DNA of 64,000 nt from Microvelia longipes (Eukaryota; Arthropoda; Insecta; Hemiptera; Veliidae). Under the pieces are notes generated by a model. It saw only the letters and a list, made by a program, of their open reading frames with translations, made no database searches and was not told the DNA's origin. A program made the translations under genes and the position numbers. The stretch covers positions 57,728,091 to 57,792,090 of the forward strand of contig JACMZG010001863.1 of assembly GCA_018340805.1 (NCBI GenBank). The letters run 5' to 3'. This document shows positions 25,441-35,664 of this stretch, one piece after another. The first letter of the stretch is position 1, and the number at the start of each line of letters is the position of its first letter.

Positions 25441-26099
25441 GTTGAACCATTTTTTTTGGATCTCTATGTTACCTACTTTATGGGTACGTTAAGGGTGACG
25501 TTAAATCTATTGATGTCGGCTTTGGCCCTATGTTTAAGTATTGATTTGTATTGACAGAAACATTTTATTACATAAGTAACTATAATTTGTACTGCTTCTT
25601 TGTTGCAAATCATAATCGAAGGAGTTCAGGTTCCTTTTTTGGGGTTTAAATTCAATGAAAAGGCCCCTCTAGTAAAAATATCTCTCAGTTTAAATATTAC
25701 TTGTATCTAATAAATTTGCATCCTACATAACTCTGTAAAGATTTTACCTTCTAATAAATACTATTATTCGATTATTATTCCATCAGGAATTAATAAGCTA
25801 TATACGTGCAAATTGCCGGACCTTGGATCGATGGCTGTAAATCCGTTTATCCGCTTATTAATAATTCAGATATTTATATGTTGATACGGTTCAATGGTTT
25901 AAATAAATAAGCGGGTCATTTGTTGTATTTACAACTTAATGCAAAGTATTGCAAGTAAAGAAAATAATCCTGTTTTCTCTGAAAATTTGAAACCGGGATA
26001 TCACCCAAATATCGGGTGAATTGAAGACATTGTCTGTGGTTTTTCACCAAGTTCTCTGTCTATATGTGTGTTTTATTTCGTATACTTCAGATGAATATT
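25441..26099. other. Unassigned sequence
   Basis: It contains one inverted relative of the 60-bp unit near 25660-25690. No gene is supported. Confidence 0.45.
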
Positions 26100-26111
26100 A
26101 CATGCATACAA

Positions 26112-26400
26112 TAATCTGCGTAGGCTTCCGCGGTTATTGTCATGAAGATTTAGGTCTTCCGGTGGTGACCGCGTCAATGTAGATGAAGAATCCGACGTTT
26201 CGCTTCCACTGTGGGAGGCATCTTCAGGGATGCAGGACATCATGGATAGAAACACAATGCTCTACAAAACTGAACTGAAGATGGAGACGATGCAGGCTCT
26301 ATTTATACCTGTCTCACCATAGATGCCTCCCACAGTGGAAGCGAAACGTCGGATTCTTCATCTACATTGACGCGGTCACCACCGGAAGACCTAAATCTTC
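26112..26400. mobile_element. Foldback insertion FB3 (12-bp TSD)
   Basis: Arms of 81 bp, apparently perfect, lie at 26143-26223 and 26321-26401 around a 97-base loop. A tail of about 31 bases (26112-26142) precedes them. The TSD is ACATGCATACAA at 26100-26111 against ACACGCATACAA at 26401-26412 (11 of 12). On the minus strand 26192-26228 reads CCTGAAGATGCC, a hairpin of TCC with GGA, then GCGAAACGTCGG, which is the family motif. The right arm's mirror begins one step later and lacks the CTGA box. The 60-codon minus frame at 26073-26255 lies mostly within the arm. Confidence 0.85.
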
Positions 26401-26412
26401 ACACGCATACAA

Positions 26413-27095
26413 GCTGCATTTACTTTCATTTTTTTAGGACTCTGGAAAAGTTGCTTCTTAAGAAACATTGATACTGAAGAATTGTGTGTTTGTATGTATG
26501 TGTGTGTCTGTTATCATCGTAACTCAAAGTGTGTTAAAACTAAGTACTAAAATCAATCATTCTACTTCCATTTCCGGAAAACCATTTCCGGCATTTATCT
26601 CATTTAAATACTAAATCATACCAACTGGAGAAATTTATATCTAGTCTTTCTTAACGTTTTAATCAAGCATTAAAACTCAACGAAAAATCAAAGTAATTTT
26701 TCTTAACTAAGGGTGTACAAGTTTTTGTTAAATATTTATTTTAAGTTTTTTTTTCTTAAATATAGTTTTAGTTAAATTAAAATTAAAAAAGATAATTAAT
26801 TTATATAACTGTTTTTCAAGTCAAGTTTTAAACGAGTTGTAGTAATGATTTTAATAAAAAATAAAACAATTTGATGAAAACTTTTCCCGACTGACAATAC
26901 AATGACGAAGATTTCCTTCTATAAATTTAGAAACTTTATTAAAATAAATACCAGAAGAAAAACTTAGTTTTTGTGAAGTGTTTTCGACAGACAAATATTT
27001 CTCAAGTTTTTTAGAAAATTTACCCGCCTGACAGAATATAAAGTTTAAAATTAAACGTAGTTCTTTCTTGTGATTTTTTTTTTACTTTTCCTATC
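26413..27095. other. Unassigned AT-rich sequence
   Basis: No gene, RNA or repeat that I can support. Confidence 0.5.
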
Positions 27096-27103
27096 TATTA
27101 TCA

Positions 27104-27328
27104 CAGTGGCGTAGCCAGGGGGGGGCTGAGGGGGCTTCAGCCCCCCGAAATTTTTACATAACCTAAACCCGCAATAAATGTGTGAAAAAAATAAAACCTA
27201 TAAAAAAATATAAAAATAATAAATTACATAACATATATTTTTAACAAAGAACTTATAATATTAATATCAAAAAAATATAACCATGAAATTGAAAGATATA
27301 AAAATAATTTGAAAACATTGCACAATAT

Positions 27329-27379
<51 letters not shown>

Positions 27380-27427
27380 GATATATATATATATATATTA
27401 TATATATATATATATATAATATATATA

Positions 27428-27472
<45 letters not shown>

Positions 27473-27507
27473 GCCCCTCCCAAAATTAAATCCTGGCTAC
27501 GCCACTG
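27104..27507. mobile_element. hAT-type MITE with perfect 8-bp TSD
   Basis: The terminal inverted repeats are CAGTGGCGTAGCCAGG at the left (27104-27119) and CCTGGCTACGCCACTG at the right (27492-27507). TATTATCA is duplicated exactly at 27096-27103 and 27508-27515. An 8-bp TSD with a CAGTGG end is diagnostic of the hAT superfamily. The interior is non-coding: a G-rich and C-rich subterminal palindrome (GGGGGGCTGAGGGG, CTTCAGCCCCCC), an A-rich part, and about 130 bases of (TA)n at 27338-27470. It is a non-autonomous copy with no transposase. Confidence 0.96.
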
Positions 27508-27515
27508 TATTATCA

Positions 27516-28260
27516 TAGGAATGTAGGAAAAGTATAGTGTTTATCCAAAAATATTGAAACCGAGATTTTATTGTAATCATCTGTTTTAGCCTCTTTTAAG
27601 ACATTCTGCGCGGTTTTCTTTAAGTCTGTGTGTTGGTCACGCATGTCATCCACTGCGTCCTTAAAACTCGGCATAAAAATTTGACTTGCGATTTATATGT
27701 GTTGCCTGGAAGATAACATTTATCGACTAAAATAAAAATACGGGTGCTAGCGCCAAAAAATTGTTCATAAGCAGTCGGAGCTTTTACTTTAGGAAATGAA
27801 GCAGCACACTGTCCACTTCTTTACGAAAAAATAAATTAGCTTTCTTCTGAGCCAAGAAGCTTTCAGTGCCGGGAGGCTTTTAAAAATTTAAAAACCCCAG
27901 TTTATTAGCAGTCCACTCGAAAAAAACCGAATTTGGAACAGGTATTTACCTGAACTCGATCCCAATTACTAAGGCAAAAATTCACCTTGAAGATAAATCT
28001 CAAAATTTGACTAAAATAGTTCTTAGGCATGAAAGAAACTAAATTAGATTCAGACGGTTCCTATGGCTGAAATATGTATATGATGTGGGCAATATGGGAA
28101 ATACGAGTGGGCAATATAGGAAATGCGAGCATTGTGTACAATGCCTGGCCTCCTTGGGCAATTTAGAATATATGACTATATAAGCTTCAATTAGTCACTT
28201 TGCTCGGGCATTGTGTACAATGGCAGCGCTGGCGGGCAACATACAGCTGTTTCGCAATTT
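27516..28260. other. Unassigned sequence, locally less AT-rich
   Basis: A 53-codon minus frame (27674 down to 27513) has balanced amino-acid composition, but its stop overlaps the hAT duplication and I recognise no domain. Nothing else is assignable. Confidence 0.35.
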
Positions 28261-28271
28261 AAAACCTAATT

Positions 28272-28629
28272 TATATCATTTGATACTATCGAGTTTTGCA
28301 AAACATGAATAGTTGACACAATATAATTGTGCGAGAGACACCTAGGAAATGTAACTAGCAAAATGCAATGCTCCATCTGGGAACTGTTCCATCATTCGAC
28401 TTTTGTCATCATTGATAGCTCGACATAATGTCATGTCCCACTCTGTTTCGTTACGTCTAATTCATCAGGGTGCCGAAATAGCCTGAACTCACTCTGACCT
28501 TCAATTAATTCCGAAGAATATAATGTGAAGTACTTACCAGAATGATCGAATGATGGAACAGTTCCCAGATGTAGCATTGCATTTTGCTTGTTACATTTCC
28601 TAGGTGTCTCTCGCACAATTATATTGTGT
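28272..28629 (+). mobile_element. Ribozyme-bearing element Q, copy 1 (11-bp TSD)
   Basis: Same element as 33243-33676 in the opposite orientation. End A is TATATCATTTGATAC, end B is ATTATATTGTGT. A perfect 11-bp TSD AAAACCTAATT lies at 28261-28271 and 28630-28640. A tail of about 46 bases leads into inverted arms of about 85 bp, marked by ACACAATATAATTGTGCGAG and CTCGCACAATTATATTGTGT. Between the arms lies a unique loop that carries a decayed hammerhead core at 28441-28481 on the minus strand. The loop is shorter than in copy 2. The minus frame at 28431-28616 is a by-product. Confidence 0.86.
28441..28481 (-). ncRNA. Decayed hammerhead-ribozyme-like motif
   Basis: CTGATGA and GAAAC boxes are intact, but relative to copy 2 there are four changes in 41 bases. 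Stem II loses its closing G-C (G to A). The stem III strand reads CTATTT instead of CTCTGT, so two of six pairs with ACAGAG break. The palindromic stem I GGCGCC becomes GGCACC. I expect it to be inactive. Confidence 0.55.
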
Positions 28630-28640
28630 AAAACCTAATT

Positions 28641-29180
28641 ACCTGCAAGAGATTTTATTACCTATAATCTATTACTCTGCATAAATATAAAATACTCACA
28701 AAGCATTTAATAAAAATGTTTTTTTCATTTATAAAAATCCATTTTATATATAGTTCCTTGGTTTATATTCTTAATGGAACTAATTATATAATAAGTAATT
28801 ATTATATAAGTATTACAAAAGGAAATAATTCTAGCGCTGTGGTCTTCATACCAAAGTGTGTTTGGTGTTTTCCGCATGCATTGATAGTGTTTCCGTGCTT
28901 AACAATCCATTTCTTGCTTAAGGTTCCGGTTTATGCTTTATAACTTTACTTATCAATCAATTACTCAATTATCTAGCACTACTTGCAATAGAAACCAGTG
29001 TGTTTACACAAGAGAGCTAGAAACCTTGTCTAATAATCCATCTTTAGGTCAGGTTATGCTATGCGTTAAATATATTTTATGACGTCATTAAATGTTATCA
29101 ATTACTCAGCAAATAAATAATAAACGAGAATTAAAATGATTCGGTGATTGAACATTTTGTACGTATGCAATCATGAAAAG
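28641..29180. other. Unassigned sequence with relics of element X
   Basis: GTGTTTCCGTGCTTAACAAT and CTTGCTTAAGGTTCCGG at 28880-28935 match the arm of the large inverted repeat in X. They are a diverged fragment. Confidence 0.5.
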
Positions 29181-30410
29181 TCGGGTACGGGGTACCTCGG
29201 AACTCTTTCTCATTCTATCAGATTTGGTCCACTCATCCTCTGAACTTCGGACACGCTTCGCTTGTCCTCAGATAGTAAATACATTCGTTTCATTCCTAGT
29301 TAACACCCATCCAGCACTAACCTCGCTCGATTTAGCTTAACTTTTATGATCCAACAAAAATCTTAGATAAACTTGTCATGAAACAAAACTTGGTGTACTT
29401 ATTTATAACGTCATGGTATAAACTTGTACCCAATAGAATACCCGTCATCTCAATTGGATTAGTTTCCCGATTTATTACAATTTTTAAAAAACTCACTTTT
29501 GATAAAGTAGATTAAAATTGAACTAATGCTGATAATGAGATGAAGCTTGGCACATATTTTAGTCTTACACCTGGCTACATGGCTGTCAAAGCTTAATCCG
29601 ATCGCATTTGTTTCCGCGTTTTATGTTTATTCGAAATTTTTGCTGTCATTATTGCGAGTGCCATTCGTTGGCGCTCCATATCGTTGGAGCTACACTTTAA
29701 ATGGAGCTCCAACGATGTGGAGCGCCTATAAATGGCGCTCCAACGAATTGGAGCGCCAATGATTACACCCGAAATCAATAATATTCGTTGGCGCTCCATG
29801 TTGTTGAAGCGCCATTTTAAGTGGAGCGCGAACGATTTGGAGCGTTCTTAAATAACGCGCGTACAATTTTTATGCAAAAATAATTAATTGCAGTTCTCCG
29901 AGCATAGTAGGATTTAAGTAACTTTGCACTTGATAATTCAAGTATTTCGTCATAAGTTAATTTCGATTGGTTGGCTGCACTGTTTTGCATTTAAAAAAAA
30001 GGAAGTTAAAAGTCAAATTTGATTTATTGCACTGTAATTATTGGAGCTCCAACGATGTGGAGCGCCTATAAATGGTGCTCCAACGAATCGGAGCGCAAAT
30101 GATGGCGCGCGAACGAATGGAGCTCCAACAACTTGGAGCGCCAACGGCTGGTACCCATTATTGCGGGCTAATGACGTCATATCAATTTTTCCCGAATAGC
30201 ACAACTACAGCGGTAGACTGATTTTTGTACGAACGTTCAACTCTCTAGCATAAATTCACTGGGAGCTACGATAGTGAACTTTATGAAAACTACTTAGGTG
30301 GCCAAAATAACTCCTAATAAACTGATAGTTCCGGTGACATCCCGGTTTCGGTTATTTTTTAAACATATCACTTTTCCAGTTTTGTTTATTTTTTCTAAAA
30401 GTAAACACAC
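29181..30410 (+). repeat. Dispersed repeat family A, copy 1 (host of a 10-bp-TSD MITE)
   Basis: The family order is: GGGTACGGGGTACCTCGG; GGACACGCTTCGCTTGTCC followed by CAGA; an AACAAAAATC block; ATTGAACTAATGCTGATAAT followed by GAGATGAAGCTTGGCAC; CATTATTGCGGGCTAATGAC; GGGAGCTACGATAG; TCCCGGTTTCGG. The same order is seen at 32858, 57231 and 61453. No ORF and no clear ends are found, so it is either a large non-autonomous element or a decayed one of unknown class. A 499-bp MITE interrupts it at 29657-30155. Confidence 0.7.
29657..30155. mobile_element. MITE with 10-bp TSD and GGAGCGCC palindromes
   Basis: A perfect 10-bp duplication CATTATTGCG (29647-29656 and 30156-30165) brackets it, inside family A. 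The terminal inverted repeats are about 21 bp: AGTGCCATTCGTTGGCGCTC at the left, and the complement of GGTACCAGCCGTTGGCGCTC at the right. The subterminal 200 bases on the left and 120 on the right are packed with direct and inverted copies of TTGGAGCGCCAACGA and GGAGCTCC. Dense subterminal repeats plus a 9-11-bp duplication suggest a Mutator-like MITE, but no transposase is present. Confidence 0.85.
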
Positions 30411-32857
30411 AAGCCTCACACACACCTCATTTAATAATTTTATCAAAAAAAAATTCGCTACAATCTGTCGCAGAGGTCCAGAATTTTCCAGGATTTGGGA
30501 AACTTTCTTTGAAATGCAAGCTTCCTTGTCCAACAATCCATTTTTGCTGAAGTTTCCGATTCATGCATTGTAACCTGACTAGTAAAATTATTGCTGATTA
30601 CTCAATTTGATTTCGTATATTCCAAATGAAATAGGCATGTTAAAGTATAAATAATACTTAATACTATGGATATAGGTTATTCTATAAGCATCCATAGGTT
30701 ATACTTATTACACAGCTTTGATTATACCTACATACACAATACACACAGAAATTTTAACTAATAAATTTACCTAGAGGTATATAGTAGAGGGGGCATAGCC
30801 TGTTTCAATACGTTGAAAATCCTGAAACATCAATTTGGGGCTCTCAAGGGCTCTGCGTAACCTTCTCCAATAGTGAGTTAAGGTTATAATAAATGAATTG
30901 TTTTCAGTTTCCCACAACTTTTTTGTGTTTTGATTTAAATTTAAATTTTCTTGTATAGAAAAGAATGTAATTGTGGAGCTGTAAAAATCGGCCATTAAAC
31001 GGCCGCTTATTGTAAATTGTTTAAAATAAAAAAATAAAAATAAATAAAATAATTTTGTTCTTTTTGTTTGATTATTTTGATAGTCGAAGGTGGTCAGGTC
31101 AGGTTATTTTTTCGATGATTCAAAATTCAACCAATAGGGTCCCTCTATCTCAATGTAAATTTAAACGTCATCTTACGTAATAAATTGCAAGAATTAATAC
31201 AAATACTACTTTAAAATCTTTTAAACTGATCTTAGTTGTTTGGTTGATTAAAACAATTAACACTTATTTCTAAACCACTTTTGATTTAAAATGCTTGTAA
31301 AATTATTACTATTAAACTAACTACTATAAAATATTTTCTTAAATTAAAATTAAAAGCTATAAACGCATGACAAGGAAACAGTTGAAGGTAGAGCTCTAGC
31401 CATAAAAATATATGCTACCAAAATTAATTCTTGATTCTGAGTTTAGAACTGAAATATATTAATTTTATCTTTAAGTAATTAATTACTAAAAATAAAATAA
31501 TTTAAATTTGAAAATTAAAGAAATTTAAAAGAGCACAAAACTAAAACTATCAAATAAAAATTCGAAATGTTAATTCCTAATGAAAAATACCTTTAAAAAA
31601 TTAATTTAAAAAAAACACGCCCTTAAAAAAACATTATTATTAACTTTTTAGATTATTTGTCTTTATTTTAAAAATTTATGTTAAAATACATTAATAATAA
31701 GGGTAAATATTGACTTATTTACTCTTTCGATTAAAAAATATTGATTGACGTATAACATTTATTTTACATTATCTTATGCTTAAATAGCTCCCAATAAATT
31801 CCGTTAGAGTGCAGCAGTGTGTTAACCATTTCTACTTAAAAAATAATCGTTACTAATTCGATAGATTGATTAATTTGATTCACTGTGCAAATCCTAATAT
31901 AAAGTAAACAATCGATATATTTTAGATCGATAGGCAGGTACGTGTTAGGGAAGGGGGAGAAGGGCTCAGTCGAAGTGCGTTGTCCGTGCGTTGAGGTTCT
32001 GTGTTTTGTTCCGTTCAAACCTCGTCCCTTATTTTATTGAAAAATTAAAATCGTCCCTTATCTTTTAATGCTTTAAAACGTTAATCATAATTCAAATCTA
32101 ATATGATCCTTACACGTGTTGTATATTTTTAACTAGTTTGTAAAGTTTATAGTTTTAAAGTAATTGAAAGACATTTTTGTCACATTTCTGTTCTCATATT
32201 TATCAATATGGCGGATTCTCAACAAGTTTGCACACAACAATTTTACATATTTCGGCTTAATGTGAGTTTTTTTTGTTTTAATAATTTATTTGAAGTCTTA
32301 ATGATATTTTTTGATACATAATGTTAAATAATTATTGTTTTTTGCGGGTATTAAACCCGTAATACAATTGCATTTTAATTGCCGGGTCGATTTAAGAAAA
32401 TCAAACATTTTATCTATTTATCTGTCAACCTAATGAATAACATTGTTGTGATATTTATGTAGATTGGCCTATCGTAATAATAATAATGTCCGTATAGACT
32501 TTTAGAGCTTTACGGATCATTAAGGTAACCTCTACTGAAACCATATCAGGTGGTAGCGGCAACTGTTACACTCAAACTGTATTCTTAAGTTGGCAATAAT
32601 TTATTTGAACAATATTTTTTTATTATTTACTAAGTATTCGCAGCTTATTTAACAGGTGATCGTATTCCATACGCATTTAATACGATACAGTTCTTGCACC
32701 GTATTTGTTTAGTCGATCGAGTGAGATTACTTGACAAGACTCCGCCTAAACATCGCGTCTTTTATGGTTAAGGTTCACTTTTTTGTTATAAGGAAGTATA
32801 AAACAAAAAATATAATTAATTAAATAGTGATCTAATTAAATCGGGATTTAATTAAAA
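30411..32857. other. Long AT-rich stretch with little structure
   Basis: It holds a fragment of the X arm near 30515-30580 and one relative of the 60-bp unit at about 30775. At 32208-32261 an ATG in good context (TCAATATGGCGG) opens 18 codons beginning MADSQQVC that run exactly into a GTGAGT donor-like site. See findings. Nothing else is supported. Confidence 0.4.
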
Positions 32858-33242
32858 TCAGGTACGGGGTACCTCTGAACTTTTTCTCGTCACATCGGAC
32901 TCGCTTCACTCGCCCTCAGACAGTAAATGCATTTGTTTCATTCTCAACGGTCACCCACACAGCATTGATCACGCTCAGTGCTGCTTAACTTTTATAATCT
33001 AACAAAAATTATGGATATATTTGTACCTATTAATTAAGTAAAGGTATACTCTTGTACCAAATTTAAACTCAATTAAATCATTTTCTATTTTGTTTTAAAA
33101 GTATACAAATCAATCGATAAAAATTGCTGATAATATGATGAAACTTGGCACCTATGTTAGTCTTATACATGGCTACATACGTGTCAAACTTGGTGTACTT
33201 ATTTACAACGTTATGGTACATTGAATTAAATCGAATTGGGGA

Positions 33243-33676
33243 ACACAATATAATTGTGCGAGAGACACCTAGGAAATGTAACAAGCAAAATGCGATGCTA
33301 CATCTGGGAACTGTTCCATCATTCGACATTCGTCATACTTGATGGCTCGACATAATGTCATGTCCCACTCTGTTTCGTTACGTCTAACTCATCAGGGCGC
33401 CGACAGAGCCTGAACTCACTCTGACCTTCAATTAATTCCGAAGAATGTAATGTGAAGTACTTACCAGAGACGAGTGGTGCTCTCTTATCGCCATCATGCA
33501 TGGCTAGCAAAACATATATCATTTTGATACTACCGAGTTTTGCAAAATCGAATGATGGAACAGTTCCCAGATGTAGCATTGTATTTTGCTTGTTACATTT
33601 CCTAGGTGTCTCTCGCACAATTATATTGTGTCAACTATTCATGTTTTGAAAAACTCGGTAGTATCAAAATGATATA
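33243..33676 (-). mobile_element. Ribozyme-bearing element Q, copy 2 (11-bp TSD)
   Basis: The TSD is CGAATTGGGGA at 33232-33242 and 33677-33687, perfect. Its ends are exactly those of copy 1 in the opposite orientation, so the termini are well defined. Reading the minus strand: a 46-base tail starting TATATCATTTTGATACTACC, an 85-bp arm, an inverted copy of the tail, a unique loop holding a hammerhead-ribozyme-like core (33368-33408), then the complementary arm ending in ATTATATTGTGT. No protein is encoded; the 86-codon minus frame crosses arm, tail copy and ribozyme. Small size, TSD and ribozyme fit the retrozyme idea. Confidence 0.88.
33368..33408 (-). ncRNA. Hammerhead ribozyme candidate (41 nt, open stem III)
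   Basis: In 5' to 3' order on the minus strand: CTCTGT (stem III strand), C (cleavage position, giving the triplet GTC), GGCGCC (stem I), CTGATGA, GTTA-GACG-TAAC (stem II with the closing G-C pair), GAAAC, with ACAGAG completing stem III by six Watson-Crick pairs. All invariant core bases of a hammerhead are present. The one unusual part is stem I, which is only a 6-base palindrome without a loop. A single molecule could form at most two pairs there, but two molecules could pair fully, as proposed for dimeric hammerheads. Activity is inferred, not shown. Confidence 0.72.
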
Positions 33677-34586
33677 CGAATTGGGGAAATTTGCTACACA
33701 CATTCTCCCTACTCCGGATTCGCTTTGCTTATCCGGATTTATATAGCAAAACCTTTTCGGACTGGCTTCGCTTGTCCTTAGATAGAAATGCATCCGTCTC
33801 ATTCACCGCTGTCACGCTTGATGTTGCTTCTTTTTTATGATTTAACAAAAATCATAAATATGCTTGTATTAAAACGAAACTTTGTGTACTATTTATTAAA
33901 AAAATGTATACACTTATTACCGAATTTACCGAATTTAAAATTAATTAGATTATTTTCTGAATATTTATAATTTTTTAGATACGTACACTAGCCATTTAAT
34001 AACAATTAAACTAATGCTGGTAATGAGATGAAAACTATTGAACGACATATAATAGTCGTATACATAGCTACATGCGTGCCAAATCATATTGGTCACAAAA
34101 TGTTCGCGTTTTATTATTTTTCTAAATTTTTCATTAAATTTAACCCGTCATTGCGGGTTAATTACGGCATAGAAAAACTATTTTTCCAAATTGCACAACG
34201 GCGATAGGCTGAATTTTGTTCAAAGTTTCAACTTTCTTGCATTCATACACTAGGAGCTACGATGATAACAGACACACACACAAAAACCTACCCAGGAGGT
34301 CTTAAAAAAACCTAAAACGAATAATTTCTGTGTCATCTCGGTTTCGGATATTTTTTTTGCAAGCAGAATACTTTTCCTATGTACCTACTAGGGTTGTCCT
34401 TCACATTTGGGGTCCAAAATAAAAGTTAAAATATTTGAGTTCCTATCCTTTGATTTGGATCAAATACCTTAAAAAATAATTCTAGTCAAATTTCAGCATC
34501 GGACAACTTCTTGTGGTGCTGCATACGGCTTTGAAGTTTTGAACTTCAAAACTTTGCCATGTTTTCTCAAAACATTGGCATGTTTG

Positions 34587-34905
34587 GTTATTAGGGTGAA
34601 GCGCAGGTGGAGTGTATTATAATAATCAATACGAAAAAGCCTCTCCACAAAGTTAATTAAATAAAATTCAAAACCGGCTTTCAACCTAAACGGTCATCAT
34701 CAGTGCCGGAGAGAAGAATATATAGATGTAGGTGAGTCTATGATATCATGACTGAGACTCTCATGACTGAGTCTCAGTCATGATATCATAGACTTACCTA
34801 CATCTATATATTCTTCTCTACGGCACTGATGATGACCGTTTAGGTTGAAAGCCGGTTTTGAATTTTATTTAATTAACTTTGTAAAGAGGCTTTATCGTAT
34901 TGATT
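34587..34905. mobile_element. Foldback insertion FB4 (13-bp TSD)
   Basis: Arms of 138 bp (34621-34758 and 34771-34908) meet at a 12-base turn. A 34-base tail (34587-34620) precedes the left arm. ATTGGCATGTTTG is repeated exactly at 34574-34586 and 34906-34918. The plus strand at 34822-34855 reads CACTGATGATGACC, a short loop, then GGTTGAAAGCCGG, and the left arm carries the mirror at 34674-34707. The 63-codon minus frame at 34493-34684 runs partly in the arm and is not a gene. Confidence 0.9.
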
Positions 34906-34918
34906 ATTGGCATGTTTG

Positions 34919-35664
34919 TTTATATTTTAAACGCCATAATAAAATTACAATTGTTCTTTAAAACTATCACTGCAATATACATGATGTACTAAATTCTTTA
35001 AGCTTATTATGTGTTTAAAGTTAGTTTATATTAGAAATAACTGGTAACACATATAGAATTACTCTTAAGAAACTCTTTAAATTTTTTTTATTAATATTTT
35101 TTCTTCACAGTCATAACAATTTTTTCACTTTTTTTTCACATTTTTTAAATTATTTTCACTTTGAAATGAAAATGTTGTTTTTAAGTCTTTTGAACTTTAT
35201 TTTTAATCCTTTGTTGCCTTACAAGTAAGTACTGTATTATTGAGAACACAGGTAAGAAGATTAGAAAGACAGGGTTGAGGACCATAGGCGGCTTTCTTTT
35301 AGGGTGAAAATCTCTTCCAACTCCCCTCTTATTTATTTCTAGCAATTTTTAAGTACAGAGGTAGTTTTGACTTTAGTCGTGTGTGAAATCTCAAAGTCAT
35401 TGTCCATTTAAATGTTCTCTTTTTTTAGCACAGAATCTTTTTTGTTAAAAATAGTGGTAATCCACGTTACTGCATAAACTTGTATTAAGTTTTTATTTTA
35501 CTGTATCAAGTTTTTTTTGTACTAATATTTTGTTAACAATACCTAGTTTAAAGCTACCGAAATCAAACCAGTGATTTTAAATTGGCCCCATGACTCATCA
35601 ATTAACAGAGAGTAAATTACCATCTAATCAGCAAGTTCTGCGCGTTTTATTTTATAATTTTTAA
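34919..35664. other. Unassigned AT-rich sequence
   Basis: No gene is called. The last 60 bases may already belong to the pseudogene that follows, but the frame is broken. Confidence 0.4.

Larger units (their letters stand above)
32858..34425 (+). repeat. Dispersed repeat family A, copy 2 (host of element Q)
   Basis: Same block order as at 29181. It begins CAGGTACGGGGTACCTCTG and reaches ATCTCGGTTTCGGATATTTT and ACTTTTCCTATGTACC near its end. Element Q is inserted at 33243-33676. After it, a second TTCGCTTTGCTTATCC / TTCGCTTGTCC segment shows internal duplication of the 5' module. Confidence 0.7.

Noticed and set aside
27513..27674. 53-codon minus frame starting MPSFKDAVDDM with protein-like composition
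   Set aside because: Short, no recognised motif, and its stop lies in the duplicated target of the hAT MITE; support is too thin to call a gene.
33358..33618. 86-codon minus frame that looks conserved with the frame at 28431-28616
   Set aside because: The similarity comes from the shared mobile element Q. The frame runs across an inverted arm and the ribozyme core, and the two copies differ by a non-triplet-neutral block in the loop, so the conservation is not protein-level. The GTAAGT site in it was considered as a splice donor and dropped for the same reason.
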